Assembly: GCA_030248195.1 (NCBI GenBank)
Contig: JASAND010020129.1
Coordinates: 62,001-126,000, forward strand
Length of the DNA stretch: 64,000 bases
Source of the DNA: Trissonchulus latispiculum
Lineage: Eukaryota; Nematoda; Enoplea; Enoplida; Ironidae
Reading direction: 5' to 3'
Below, piece after piece: positions 35,388-45,819 of the stretch. The position numbers and the translations under genes were made by a program. Positions within the stretch are counted from its first letter, which is position 1. Each line of letters opens with the position of its first letter. A model generated the notes under the pieces. The model was not told the DNA's origin. It worked only from the letters and a program-made list of their open reading frames with translations, and made no database searches.

Positions 35388-36708
35388 TTAGGTATACTGT
35401 CGGTAGTACGGTGGGGGAGCTTGCTGTGGAGCTTGGCGATAACTCGTCTGGTATCCGCACAGTCCAAAAAAGCAGGGGTAGACTTGATCAATAGGCAAAT
35501 CAAGACCATTGGTGGGGTTGAAGTTGGCACCAAGGTTATAGGAGGGAAGGGTAGCCCACTCCGCTGAATGGATATCACCCCGCACTTCCCAGGGGAACAT
35601 ATACCCATCCCGGATAATGGGGAACTTGAGGCGAGCACCCAGATTTACCCCGCCCGGAGGATTTCTGGTCATACCCAGCCCAAGGTTTGTCATATAGGGA
35701 TAGGAGGGTAACAGGGGGCTGTAGGATTCGGGTATTTCCAGGGGAGCCTGACCGCCGGGAAGTATTGTTGGGGCGTATCTCCGGACACGAGATAGAGCTT
35801 TGCCGACGACATTGCGGCGGTAAATTGAGCGGCAATCTAAACAAAATTCATGAGGTAAAAGGATAAATGAAAAAGCGAATGAAACTAAGATGTGTCACTA
35901 CAGCATCCCCGACCTGAAAAATTCGGGCCTGAGATGGGGATTAAACCCACATCCTTTGATTATTTATGCCAGCGTTTTACCAGTTGAGCCATCCAGGTGC
36001 AATCAAACCAAGCTTAAGCTTGAATTCTTTCCCAAATTTCATTATTAGCTATATCAAATGTATATATTGAGGTTATTGAAACTTCATTAAAGCTTAAAAT
36101 TGGATAGAGTTAGAGCAAACAGAACTGTAGAACTACTGGCGCCTGTGGCGGGAAATTAGTGCTTCAGAATGGAGACAAAATTAAACGGGAAGAACGGTTT
36201 CCTTTTTTTCCTGCCAATTTCATGAAAAACCAACGACACATACTGCTAGCTGTGCAACAACTTTCAAATGGCAAGAACAACTTTGTTCTAACTTTTAACT
36301 ACTGCGTTCAAACTCAAGTATATATAGTAAGAACACATAATTTATAAGAGTATGGCATGCTTCACATTCTATGTAGTGAAGACTAAAACTACGCTATGCG
36401 CGCTAAAGGCTGACGGCTGACCCCTCATCAAATTGATCCTATCTCACACCGCCCCTATATGTGTACGGGGTCCAGTCGGGTGTCGCTGCTTCATACAAAT
36501 TGAAATCAACCGGGGCTCAATTTGGGGAAGGTGTGTAACGCTTGTCATACTCTTACAGTTATGAACTCTTGGTAAAATCAAACATTAAATTACGCTTTAT
36601 GATTAATATATAATGTACGCAGTAGTTTAAATGCTATACATTCAAATATCACTCACCACAAATATGAAGAAGTGCGCACAAAGTAAATATTCTGGCAAAG
36701 TTTTTCAT
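35388..36708 (-). CDS. Two-exon gene for a small secreted protein, unknown family
   Basis: Exon 1 (36708-36657) starts MKNFARIFTLCALLHIC, a clean signal peptide, and ends at a strong donor G|GTGAGT. Exon 2 (35836-35388) follows a TTGTTTAG acceptor; the split Asp codon closes the frame, giving 166 aa. The mature part has two Arg-Arg sites (about residues 24 and 38), then a Pro/Gly/Tyr-rich body with YMTNLGLGMTRNPPGGVNLG, one cysteine pair in PCFFGLCGY, and a QQAPPPYY tail. I do not recognise a family. The dibasic sites would suit a processed peptide precursor or a matrix/cuticle-type protein; this is inference. The intron holds a SINE copy and a foldback remnant. Confidence 0.65.
35900..36005 (-). 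repeat. tRNA-derived SINE, copy 3
   Basis: TGGCTCAACTGGTAAAACG (A-box), GGGTTTAATCCCC (B-box), then the body CAGGCCCGAATTTTTCAGG. Tail runs to about 35,860. Confidence 0.7.
36345..36573. repeat. Diverged, deleted copy of the 1-395 foldback family
   Basis: Both ends carry AAGAGTATG / CATACTCTT words, with ATGCGCGCTAAAGGCTGAC and ATCCTATCTCACACCGCCCC in the left arm, matching 15,200-15,270. Confidence 0.6.
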
Positions 36709-37044
36709 TCTAAAGAGCAAAATGACAGCTTTATTGCGAGGGCTACTTGAGCTTAAAAAAATCATAACTATTATTGAGTCAAATGAATTTCTTCCTACAA
36801 AAAGGAATGAGAATGCATCGTCTCAGCATTGCAGTAGTTCAAAAGCGCTACTACAGACGTGATGGAACCTAAGGCCTAGATATCGCAACCTTTAGTTACA
36901 GATAGCCCTATCTGTCTGTAACTTAGATTCAGTGGGGTATCTCTAACTATGTAGCACTAACATTAATCCTGCAGCGCTCTTGTAAGCTATCTTCATCTTC
37001 AGTTATAGCTAGGTACATAAGTAACAGAGAAATTAGAGCAAATC

Positions 37045-37791
37045 TGTAAGGGAAGCAGGCATAGGAAAGATTGATAAACCTGATATGGGAGTTCAGCTGA
37101 TGGCCCTGTGGTGTAGTTGGTTAGCATGTCTGCTCCGGAGTCAGAAGGGCCGTGGTTCGAAACCCGGCTGGGCCAATTCTTTACTTTCAATGGTGAGTGA
37201 AAAGCTTAACCTCCCTCTTCCCTTCTCTCTTCTAGGTCCTGGTTTCGTGGTAACGAGGATGCCTGACGCCTCCCGTCTTGGGCTTGTCCTTGGTTTCTTC
37301 CTGGTCCACCAGCCCTGGTAGAAGTGCTACATGTGGCGAGGCTGCCTCAGGACCCGGATTGGACTCCTGTCTCCGGTCCCCCAGTAGTTGCTTCTGGTTG
37401 GTTGGATCTAAAGGGGCCTGGAACCTGTGTCGGGGGAGCACGGATCCCGTGGGCTCAGAATGCCCTGCGCTGGATGCGCTCTCGGTTCGATTCCGAGTTG
37501 AGTAAGCCGCGGGACGCGTCTTAATTGAAACCCGGGGGAGGATGTAAGGGAAGCAGGCATAGGAAAGATTAATAAGCCTGATATGGGAGTTCAGCTGATG
37601 GTCCTGTGGTGTAGTTGGTTAGCATGTCTGCTGCTGGGCCAATTCTTTACTTTCAATGGTGAGTGAAAAGCTTAACCTTCCTCTTCCCTTCTCTCTTCTA
37701 GGTCCTGGTTTCGTGGTAACGAGGATGCCTGACGCCTCCCGTCTTGGGCTTGTCCTCGGTTTTTTCCACCAGCCCTGGTAGAAGTGCTACA
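37045..37791 (+). mobile_element. TRIM (miniature LTR retrotransposon) with tRNA-Arg-like sequence in its LTRs
   Basis: Two direct repeats, 37,045-37,331 and 37,543-37,791, start TGTAAGGGAAGC and end GAAGTGCTACA. AATC flanks both outer ends. TGGCGAGG just after the left LTR can pair with a tRNA 3' end (primer site), and GGGGGAGGA just before the right LTR is a polypurine tract, so strand and class are clear. The internal part is only 211 bp and non-coding. The right LTR has lost about 28 bp in the tRNA-like region plus a few other bases. A further tRNA-like B-box (CTCGGTTCGATTCCGAG) lies in the internal part at about 37,482-37,498. Confidence 0.85.
37102..37175 (+). other. tRNA-Arg(CCG)-like sequence inside the left TRIM LTR
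   Basis: 74 bases with acceptor ends GGCCCTG and CTGGGCC-A, a D-arm that pairs, A-box TGGTGTAGTTGG, a CTCCGGA anticodon loop flanked by TCTG/CAGA, and B-box GGTTCGAAACC. The T-stem pairs poorly, so a functional tRNA is unlikely, but both internal Pol III promoter boxes are intact. Confidence 0.7.
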
Positions 37792-37799
37792 AATCTAAT

Positions 37800-38626
37800 A
37801 TCGACCCGATTGTGCTGCAATAGCATGGCAGGCCGGGTGCACCAACCAAAAACAGCTGGTGTACAACACTAAGTTTGCATGACGGAATCATAATGAGTGC
37901 TGACTACAACTACATACCGACGTCAGCAAATTTCTGAATTCACCCGAAAGACTGTAAGACTTACCTTGCAACGAAACTTTCCCCGCCAAATTCAAAGACA
38001 TACAGTAATACTGTCTATTTTTCTCGCCTATTTATGCGATTTTTTGCGATATTTTGGAAAAAACATACTAATTTGTTTTCTCGTACTTAATGTGGCCAGT
38101 TCCTGAACTGAAGGGGTTTCACTGGCCCACACCGATGCAGTATGAGTTAGATTCAATTTCAGAACTCTCAAATTAAAATTGTACCTTCCTTTCAACGGTG
38201 TCAATTCAATCATAAGACAGGCATCATGTAATTTCAAAACTGATGTATATTTTGAACTGTCTTATTTTTGCACAATTTATGGTGACGTTGTCTTTAATTG
38301 TCAACTGTTATTTGTTTTCGGGAACTTCGAAGGAGTTCCTTGTTGGAGAAGACTGTGAAAAAAACGGTTCGAAATGAAACTACAAAATTTGCATGACAGC
38401 ATCGTGACAGGTGAACGTCCGATCAAATTATGCTAACTTTTGTTGGAACAGAGCTGTTACCAGAAACTCCCTGTTTTCCATCTGAAAAATTTGCAGCAAT
38501 TCTGATCAAAGGTGGCTCAAACGTGACTAAAGCTGTTACTAAAGCTATAATTGTCAGTGTACTGCTCGATCATTTGATTTTTCGGAAATTAGGAAAATCA
38601 AAAAACAGACATCAACGCGCTGTTTT
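37800..38626. other. No gene seen
   Basis: Non-coding A+T-rich sequence upstream of the hairpin at 38,627. Confidence 0.35.
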
Positions 38627-38656
38627 TATACCGCCGGAGGCGGTATACTTGTAATG
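38627..38656. other. Hairpin followed by ACTTGTAAT, second copy
   Basis: TATACCGCC GGA GGCGGTATA then CTTGTAAT. Compare 9,200-9,236: the stem differs but stays paired on both sides. Confidence 0.45.
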
Positions 38657-39817
38657 GGGATGGACGCGGGCCGCGGGAGCCCGCGGGATCCCGCGGGATC
38701 CCGCGGGACGGGACGGGATGGGACGACAACCTTCGTCCCGCGGGATCCCGCGGGACAAAAATTTCTTATATTTACTACAAAATTAGGGAATTTTTAAGAA
38801 AGCTAGATAACAGTTTTCAAAGCATTACAGTCACACTTCAAATTATTCTATAAAATTCAATTTTAAGGTAATATAGGTTTCATTTGCTGTGCTGGTTTGC
38901 GTATATTTTCTGATTGAAAGTTTATTGTTTAATTTTGAGAAGGTATACGCAGGTAATGTAAATGATTTCGAAGTTGTATAAAGTGTTGATTATGTATAAC
39001 CAGTTAATGGTTTGAGTTTTAACTTAAATACGGGACAAAACTAGAGACTTTTGAAGCTTGGCTTTATCTGCACTGCCTAATTTAATCAGTTCAAATAGAT
39101 CTATGCAAAGCAATAGTCATGGAACCGATGAGAACAAACACTATTCTGCTGGAGACCATATTGAACGAACCTCAAGCTGCGAAGATTATGAAGCTCAAGT
39201 TAAATTTTAAAACATGCAAACCATGTATCAGCATCACATTGAAATTAGACCTAAAAGTTTTAGTTTTAAACCAAAAATTTCTGGGAAATAATCTGTGGGA
39301 AATTAAGAAAACCGGATCAAGGCCGGATCCAAGCTCTTGGCCCGGTGACCCAGTGACCAGGTCCGAAAAGGGGCCCAAACTGCAACGGTGACCCGGTTCC
39401 ATCGCTTTTCGATGGCAGTAATTTTTTGATTCCGCTAAATTTAATTTTATTTGGCCAATTTGGCTAATATTTTGAAATCAACAATTGATATTGTTTGTTT
39501 GTAGATGATATAAGCATTTCACATTTTTACACACAGCAGCCTATTTGAATAATAAATTAAATACTGACTTTGCATCTTAGCAAGGAAAAATAAATAGCGT
39601 AAAGTCTACATAACAAACTTATTTTAAATTTTCATATTAAACTTGTATTAGTTACCATTAATTTTAGCTAATGAGACAATTAACAAATTATGCGGGATTT
39701 TGCGGGACGGGCATAATCAAATTTGCGGGACTGCGGGATCCCGCGGGACGGGAGAAACAAATCGAGTGCGGGACGGGACGGGACGGGACGAAAAATTTCG
39801 TCCCGCGTCCATCTCTG
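38655..39817. mobile_element. hAT-like element with GCGGGATCCC / GGGACGGGAC ends
   Basis: The right end is the complement of CAGAGATGGACGCGGGAC; the left end keeps ATGGACGCGGG but its first bases have decayed. GCGGGATCCC and CGGGACGGGA units fill 38,668-38,755 and 39,695-39,805. The interior contains a decayed fragment of the ACCGGGTC family (39,310-39,400). No transposase; no target duplication visible. Confidence 0.7.
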
Positions 39818-39819
39818 CA

Positions 39820-41115
39820 CCCATCTGAATTCATATGTTTTGCATGTAAATTGCTTGGCGCGGAGGATTTCCGTCCTATCTTCAACACATGTCCCTGTTA
39901 CGCAGGTTTGTTTGCCCAACAATTTTTCTACGACTTTGCAATTTTTAGAGCGTCATTACAGTCAATTTAGTTCATTTTCAACGCCCTGTAAATTGTTTTG
40001 CAGACGATCACTCTCTGCCTTTTCTCATATTACCGAAACTCGGGCGTTATTTGCCTGTCACTTGATTGGCAGAGGTTTAACAGATCAATAAATAGCTAAA
40101 ACGGATGTTACAATTTTCGTGTGCAAAGACTGATTTTGCGCTTGCACTGTATTTATTTCATTAGTGTTTGCTTTGCTTCAGAATTTAGATAAAATAAACT
40201 CTTTAAAATAAACATATATAGATAAATGATAACTTTCTCTCTCGCGGTTTACTCGATAAAATCGCTATAGTCAGAGTAGTGTAGTGGCTAGGGTGTCCGC
40301 TTGGAGCTGTTCCGGACACAGATCGAGTCCTTCTTTCTGTATAATTTTAGTTTCAAAATTGACAGTGGCAAATGGCAATAAAATACTCCCATTCTTTTGT
40401 CTCGGAAACGGCAAATGTCGGGAGTTGAAACTAGTCAAAAGCTAACGTTACCGTACACTAGAACAGTATGATGAAAACAAACAAAACGTTGAACACATAA
40501 ATTCCAAACTCTAAGGCGGTATTATTCCCCTTTTAAGGGGTAACTTGTTGATTTTTGATTTTTCTGATTCCCTAAAATTCAAATCGCACAGCACACTGAC
40601 ATATAATCTTAACTAAAACTGGTTAATTTAAAACGTTTAAAATTTAGTTTAAAACTTAACTAAATCTAACACTAAATTCTTTGTCCTTTTGGCTCTTGGT
40701 TAACTGAGATGAAATTATGCCGGGTTTTTGGTTTCGTTGGTTCGCACCTTTGGTGCGGTGGTTTGCAAATTTCTAGGGCGTGGCCCTCCGCGGTGGTGGT
40801 GGGTGGATACGGGTTTTCTAGACTTTCTTTACTTTTTTATTGTTGTGTTAGGTTTTTCTAGGTCTATATCACTTTCTTCTAATTGATTCGGAGACACCAG
40901 TGGCCGGCCGGTCCGGCTCCTGGCTTGGAATCCCGGTAGAGTTATTCTTCGGACTGGTGGGGGGGTCACCAAAGATTTTGTCCCAGCTAAACTGGGCAGC
41001 CTAATGTAATGGAGAAGCCTGGGAGTTTAACCGCAGCACTACATCCACTACTAGAGCTGGCGCAGTGAAACACAATCCCTGACTGCTAAAGAGATCAATG
41101 TCCAGGCGGCTCTCT
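39820..41115. other. No gene seen; tRNA-like segment at 40,275-40,340
   Basis: On the plus strand, TAGTGTAGTGGCTAGGGTG (A-box like) and AGATCGAGTCC (B-box like) lie 40 bases apart, compatible with a SINE. The rest shows no exon. Confidence 0.4.
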
Positions 41116-41116
41116 T

Positions 41117-41623
41117 TTAGATACTGGACGAGCCTCGCCAAGGAGTGGGCGATGACAATTTTGGGAGTCGCCGGACTGTCTGGCGCCTAAATAAAAGTGG
41201 GGAATGGACCGGAAATACCCCGGCTAACCCCAGCGACTTAGTTCTTAGTTTAAGATAAAAGGCTATAGATTTTCGCGAAAGTTTGACCATAAAGATAGCG
41301 CCACATTGCAAAATACACATTTCCGCATCCGAAAATACACTATAACTATCAGACCATCTGGTAATTAAACAATTAAGGATTTTAATCACTTTGGGGGAAT
41401 TTAAGGCGTTTTTAAGAAAAATCACGAAACTCTTCATGGAAGGAAATTGGAGGAAGGCAGTAGCGTCTATACTGTCTATACTACAGCTCGCAGAATGGAT
41501 AACCCTGTTTTCTGGAACTCCCCGAATCTCATAGTAGTCATTCAATTTTATTAGCATTTCTTCCGGTTGCTTTGTCTTGTAGCGGGTTTTAGATTTTATC
41601 TTATGACAGATATAGTCGGGCAT
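41117..41623 (-). CDS. Uncharacterised 168-codon open frame, possible gag-like remnant
   Basis: An open frame on the minus strand with a segment PEEMLIKLNDYYEIRGVPEN and a hydrophobic/aromatic middle, faintly like a retroelement capsid. No zinc knuckle, no neighbour pol in the right place, and no splice evidence. It could be a chance open frame. Confidence 0.25.
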   Translation of the reverse strand: MPDYICHKIKSKTRYKTKQPEEMLIKLNDYYEIRGVPENRVIHSASCSIDSIDATAFLQFPSMKSFVIFLKNALNSPKVIKILNCLITRWSDSYSVFSDAEMCILQCGAIFMVKLSRKSIAFYLKLRTKSLGLAGVFPVHSPLLFRRQTVRRLPKLSSPTPWRGSSSI

Positions 41624-41679
41624 ATTGATCTATGCTTATATTGCTGTTTGTTTTCTTGCTCTTTCGTATTGCTGGGGGT

Positions 41680-41855
41680 GGTGGTGTAAAGAGGCCGGGA
41701 GGCCCGGAGGCCGGGTTCCCGGGAGGTTCTGGTGGGGGTGGTGGTGTAAAGAGGCCGGGAGGCCGGGTGATTCTGGTGGGGGTGGCGGTGTAAAGAGGCC
41801 GGGAGGCCGGGAGGCTCTGGTGGGGGTGGTATAAAGAGGCCGGGAGGTTCAGCTG
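41680..41855. repeat. Minisatellite, GGTGTAAAGAGGCCGGGAGG units
   Basis: Four units of about 45-65 bp, each with GGTGGGGGTGG then TAAAGAGGCCGGGAGG; the rest of the unit varies in length. Confidence 0.85.
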
Positions 41856-41871
41856 TAGCTTCTTAAAGCCC

Positions 41872-42370
41872 GGAACCATGGCTGACCCAAGCTTAAATTT
41901 GAAAATTCTCTATTTTAAGCGGGAAAAGTTTATCTATGGGGTTTTCGACCACGTAGAATTCAAATATGAGCTTAGTTTTCTCGTATTAGCTAAGCTCCGT
42001 ACTGTGCTTGGCCCTAGACCGGAACCATTGCTGACCCTAGCTTAAAATTAAAAGTTGTCCCTTTTCGACGGGAACAGTTTGTATATATGGTTTTCAGGCA
42101 TGTAGAATTTGAAAATAAGCTCAGTTTTCCTCCATCTCCTAAGCTGCGTGCTGTAGCTGACCCTCGACCGGAACCATTGCTGACCCAAGCTTAAATTTGA
42201 AAATTGTTTATTTTTAACGGGAAAAGCTTATCTATAGGGCTTTTTGGCATGTAGAATTCAAATACGAGCTTAGTTTTCCTCTACAACCTAAGCTCCACGC
42301 CGCAAGTGACCCATTATTTTTCTCTGCAACCTGAGCTCCGTGCTGTATGTGACCGGAACCATGACTACCA
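41872..42370. repeat. 148-bp tandem repeat, about 3.3 copies
   Basis: GACCGGAACCATTGCTGACC or its close variants begin units at 41,872, 42,020, 42,168 and 42,351; the last interval is longer. Each unit has AGCTTAAATTTGAAAATTG and ends with an AAGCTCCGTGCTGT block. Confidence 0.85.
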
Positions 42371-42639
42371 AAGCTTATACTAAAAAGTCAAGTTTAAGAA
42401 TATTACATTTGTCGGCTTAGTGTTAACTGTATGTGTAGCGATTGAAAGAAGTTGGCTGGGGGACTAATTGCACGTGTATTCATCGTGCTACAACGAGTAT
42501 AACATTATTGTGGCTACCTCAAGTATACTATGAAGTGACTGCTCACGAGCCACTCAAAAACTCACAAACTAACAAGACTAGCATTCTGCTACAAATTAAC
42601 TATCCACACATATGGCCATCTTTAATTGACAGCAACACT

Positions 42640-42830
42640 GAACAACAACAACACCAACAACAATAATATGCAACAAAATAGTCTGACACTATACATCAAC
42701 AAAACTGTACAATGAAAACGATGTACAACCAAATAGTATGCAATGAGACCACTGTACAACAATAATACTATACAAAGAGACACTGTACAGCAAACTGTGC
42801 AAACAACAATAATACTGTAGAACCAGATCA
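42640..42830. repeat. Degenerate CAA / ACTGTACAA simple repeat
   Basis: Irregular short repeats at the distal edge of the Polinton remnant. No terminal inverted repeat of the Polinton was found here. Confidence 0.5.
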
Positions 42831-42897
42831 GTGTATAATGCGAATACTGTATATACAAACGATGCAATTCGAGCATGCAGTAAATCCACGAGTCAAA

Positions 42898-43397
42898 TTA
42901 TCTGTAGCAATGCAGGTATTCCCGAATTACTTGGACAACCTTGTGTTTCGAGCACTGTCGTTTGTACCTCATTTGCATGCCGCTATGAACCATACAGCAC
43001 GGCAGTCCTTCAACGTCGTGCATGTGAGCCCGTAAATTCATGTCCTCAGTTGAGTCATAAATGTGAATCTTTAGATCATTCCATAAAATGGCCTGATACA
43101 TATTTTTCATTAGAGGTGCCTCTTTGGCAATTAAGATGTCCACATTATTTCGTCGCAGAAATTCGCAAACACGATCCATGACCTCCCATTTCGCAGGCAC
43201 AGTTGTAGCGTCGTTCCAGTCGAGCCCATTCTCTGATCGGGCCAAGCGGAAGTATGCCTGTTGACGAGGAGATAACTGATCAAATGGGATCGGGGCACGG
43301 ACATGATAGGTTTCGTCAGTGAAATTCCCACAAGGAAACGGCGCCGCCACAGTAATTTCCATCATGACATTGCCGATCTTATGATTCCATCATATTA
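42898..43397 (-). pseudogene. Polinton unknown protein, C-terminal part
   Basis: The frame runs from MMEITVAAPFPCGNFTDETY to a terminal VIREYLHCYR (155 aa). A Cys/His pattern C-x2-H-x10-C-x2-H near the end suggests a metal site. The upstream 200 bp (43,198-43,397) duplicates 45,008-45,208, where the true N-terminus of the gene is found. The two loci together hold one complete gene separated by about 1.6 kb. Function unknown; proteins of this layout are met beside Polinton capsid genes, but I cannot name the family. Confidence 0.6.
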
Positions 43398-43854
43398 TAG
43401 TAAAATTAGGTATTTTTTATTACTTTTTATTTTTATTTTTATTTTCCTTTTCCGGGATTTATTTTCTGGGAAGAAGTTAACACAAAATAGAAGTCCGACC
43501 GAAATTAAAGAAATAAAAAATACACACTCTCGTGCTAATTCATGAACTTTCCAGCTATACACGTAAAAACATAAAATTCTTATATTAGTAGTGCATGCGA
43601 CCTCTGCCAGACTTGGTTCAAACACTTGCGGCTCATCAGTGGAGAAGTGTAGAACTAAGTTGTTTAGGATGGTTTGGAAAAATCCCTGTACAAAATAACA
43701 GAAAGATAGTTTCGCCGCCAGTCGCCTCAGAAAGTGTAATTAGTGTGAACTACAAATAATGTATATATATATGTAATAAATAATACAAGAAAATAAGATA
43801 ATACAAAAATCAGTTGTTAGATTGAACAATTATTTTGTTAGGTGAATACGTATG

Positions 43855-43927
<73 letters not shown>

Positions 43928-45007
43928 GTCTTTGATACAATAAAAAAAATACATGGGTAGATTAAAAGTCAGCTTTAGCATAACCATCTGGGGAAGTAAG
44001 TTATAATAGGACATATATATCCTTTTAGAAATTAGCTTAGAAATTTTCGTTAGAATAAATACTTTTGAAAACCGCTAACGAAACGTAAGAAAACGGACAC
44101 TTCTGTATAATATTAATCTCCATGGCTGTCTAATATTTAGCCATTGCAAACATAAAACATGAAATTCTAACAGAGGTAATTTAACGGATTTTACTACTGT
44201 CTACTTGAATGTTATTTCATTATTTCTTTCGTTTAGTTATTTCATTTAGTTATTGCTTAAATGTTATTTCTTGGTAAGACAGGAAAAATACATTGATTCT
44301 GAAGACAAGACAAAAACCGATTCTCATTCAACAATACAATATCTCAATTCAATTTCAATTTTGAAGTATCTGACATTTGTAGAAAAGACAAAAATCCGAT
44401 TCGCATTCAACAATACATATACGTATATATACATTCTTCTAATTTTAGTACAATTTTTTAATAAAATCTGAAAGAATTATAAGCGTGTTTGTAATTTATT
44501 TTGTAATCATTATAAATATATGAAAGATATTTGAATGACATGCAATACAGAACGGTTTCCAATTGAGGAACTTGAAGATAACATCATATATGTTCCATAT
44601 TGTCACTAAATTTGACATCAAGTTAGATAAACATTAGCAGACTTAAAACTTTAGTACGACATATATGTAGTAGGGATATTTAGTCATTTAGTACGACATA
44701 AGTCGTAAATCACTGAGTACGACTGAAAGTCGTAATTCGTAAGTTTAGACGTTTAGTACGACTGAAAGTCGTAAAGGGAAGGGGGTATGATAGCATTAAA
44801 CGAATTTTGTTCAGAATTAGGTAAAAATGAGAGTATATATGGAATGGTACGTAAGTTTGAAAAATCTAAGTAAAAGCACTTACTAATTTATGAGAAAGGA
44901 AAAAACCATTAAACTAGAATATTATCTCAAACATTGAGGTACGTTCAAACTAGTTAACTCTACTCTATTTAGAAAGAAAGATTTTTTATACGGCGATATA
45001 ATTTCAG
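43398..45007. other. Insert between the two halves of the Polinton unknown gene
   Basis: A+T-rich, no gene. Holds a TA microsatellite (43,855-43,927), a two-copy repeat with ACCGATTCTCATTCAACAAT / TCCGATTCGCATTCAACAAT (44,318 and 44,396) and short hairpins TTTAGTACGACTGAAAGTCG at 44,650-44,775. Confidence 0.55.
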
Positions 45008-45236
45008 GCACAGTTGTAGCGTCGTTCCAGTCGAGCCCATTCTCTGATCGGGCCAAGCGGAAGTATGCCTGTTGACGAGGAGATAACTGATCAAATGGGA
45101 TCGGGGCACGGACATGATAGGTTTCGTCAGTGAAATTCCCACAAGGAAACGGCACCGACACAGTAATTTCCATCATGACATTGCCGATCTTATGAATTCC
45201 ATCATATGACGCAGTAGCAAAGCCAAAAGTGCCCAT
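45008..45236 (-). pseudogene. Polinton unknown protein, N-terminal part
   Basis: Starts MGTFGFATASYDGIHKIGN and continues into the block duplicated at 43,198-43,397; the frame leaves the conserved sequence immediately after the DATTVP residues. 98-99% identity between the 200-bp copies shows the event is recent. Confidence 0.6.
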
Positions 45237-45316
45237 AATTAAACACAACTGACTTTGAAAAGTGTACAGTGCAGACTGAAAGTTGGTTGTGCAAAACTAG
45301 GGCATGCAAACACCTG

Positions 45317-45702
45317 GGACCAGTTTCATAAAAATGTTCTCGAGTTCTCGAGTCTAGTAGCTAAACTATGCTGGACGTTTTTGAGATCCGCAAGTCGCAT
45401 TGAAAGTCACGCTGAAAAAGTTCTCGAGTTCTCGAGTCAAGTTCTCTGGTCGATTTCGACCAGAGAAAATTTCGCTAACTTGAGACCTACTCGAGAAATT
45501 TTTGAAAATCTAAATTTGTGAATTTTTTCTTCCTGCTTCAATAACTTGTATAATTGACTGAATAAATCACCATAAAATTTTCCGTAGATAATTTTACATA
45601 TAATTTTTAATACAGAAGAGGTTGTTGTCACTTAAAACAGACTACTCGAGAACTGAAAACTCGAGAACTCGAGGCGGTTTTTATGAAACTGGCCCCTGCT
45701 CA
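45317..45702. mobile_element. MITE with CCAGTTTCATAAAA ends
   Basis: GGGACCAGTTTCATAAAA is inverted against TTTTATGAAACTGGCCCC; GTTCTCGAGTTCTCGAG words adjoin both. 386 bp, non-coding. Target duplication not clear. Confidence 0.75.
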
Positions 45703-45819
45703 CCCTAACCGTTAGGATCACTATTTTGAAACACCTGCGTTTTCTAAAATTGAAACGTTATGATCCCTGCTGTGAAACACCTGCTGTCTCGAAACTGAGA
45801 ATGTTCGTAGTCTTGCGCT

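Noticed and set aside
37085..37524. Overlapping open frames near 37.1-37.5 kb
   Set aside because: They lie within the TRIM element, overlap one another and carry no known domain.
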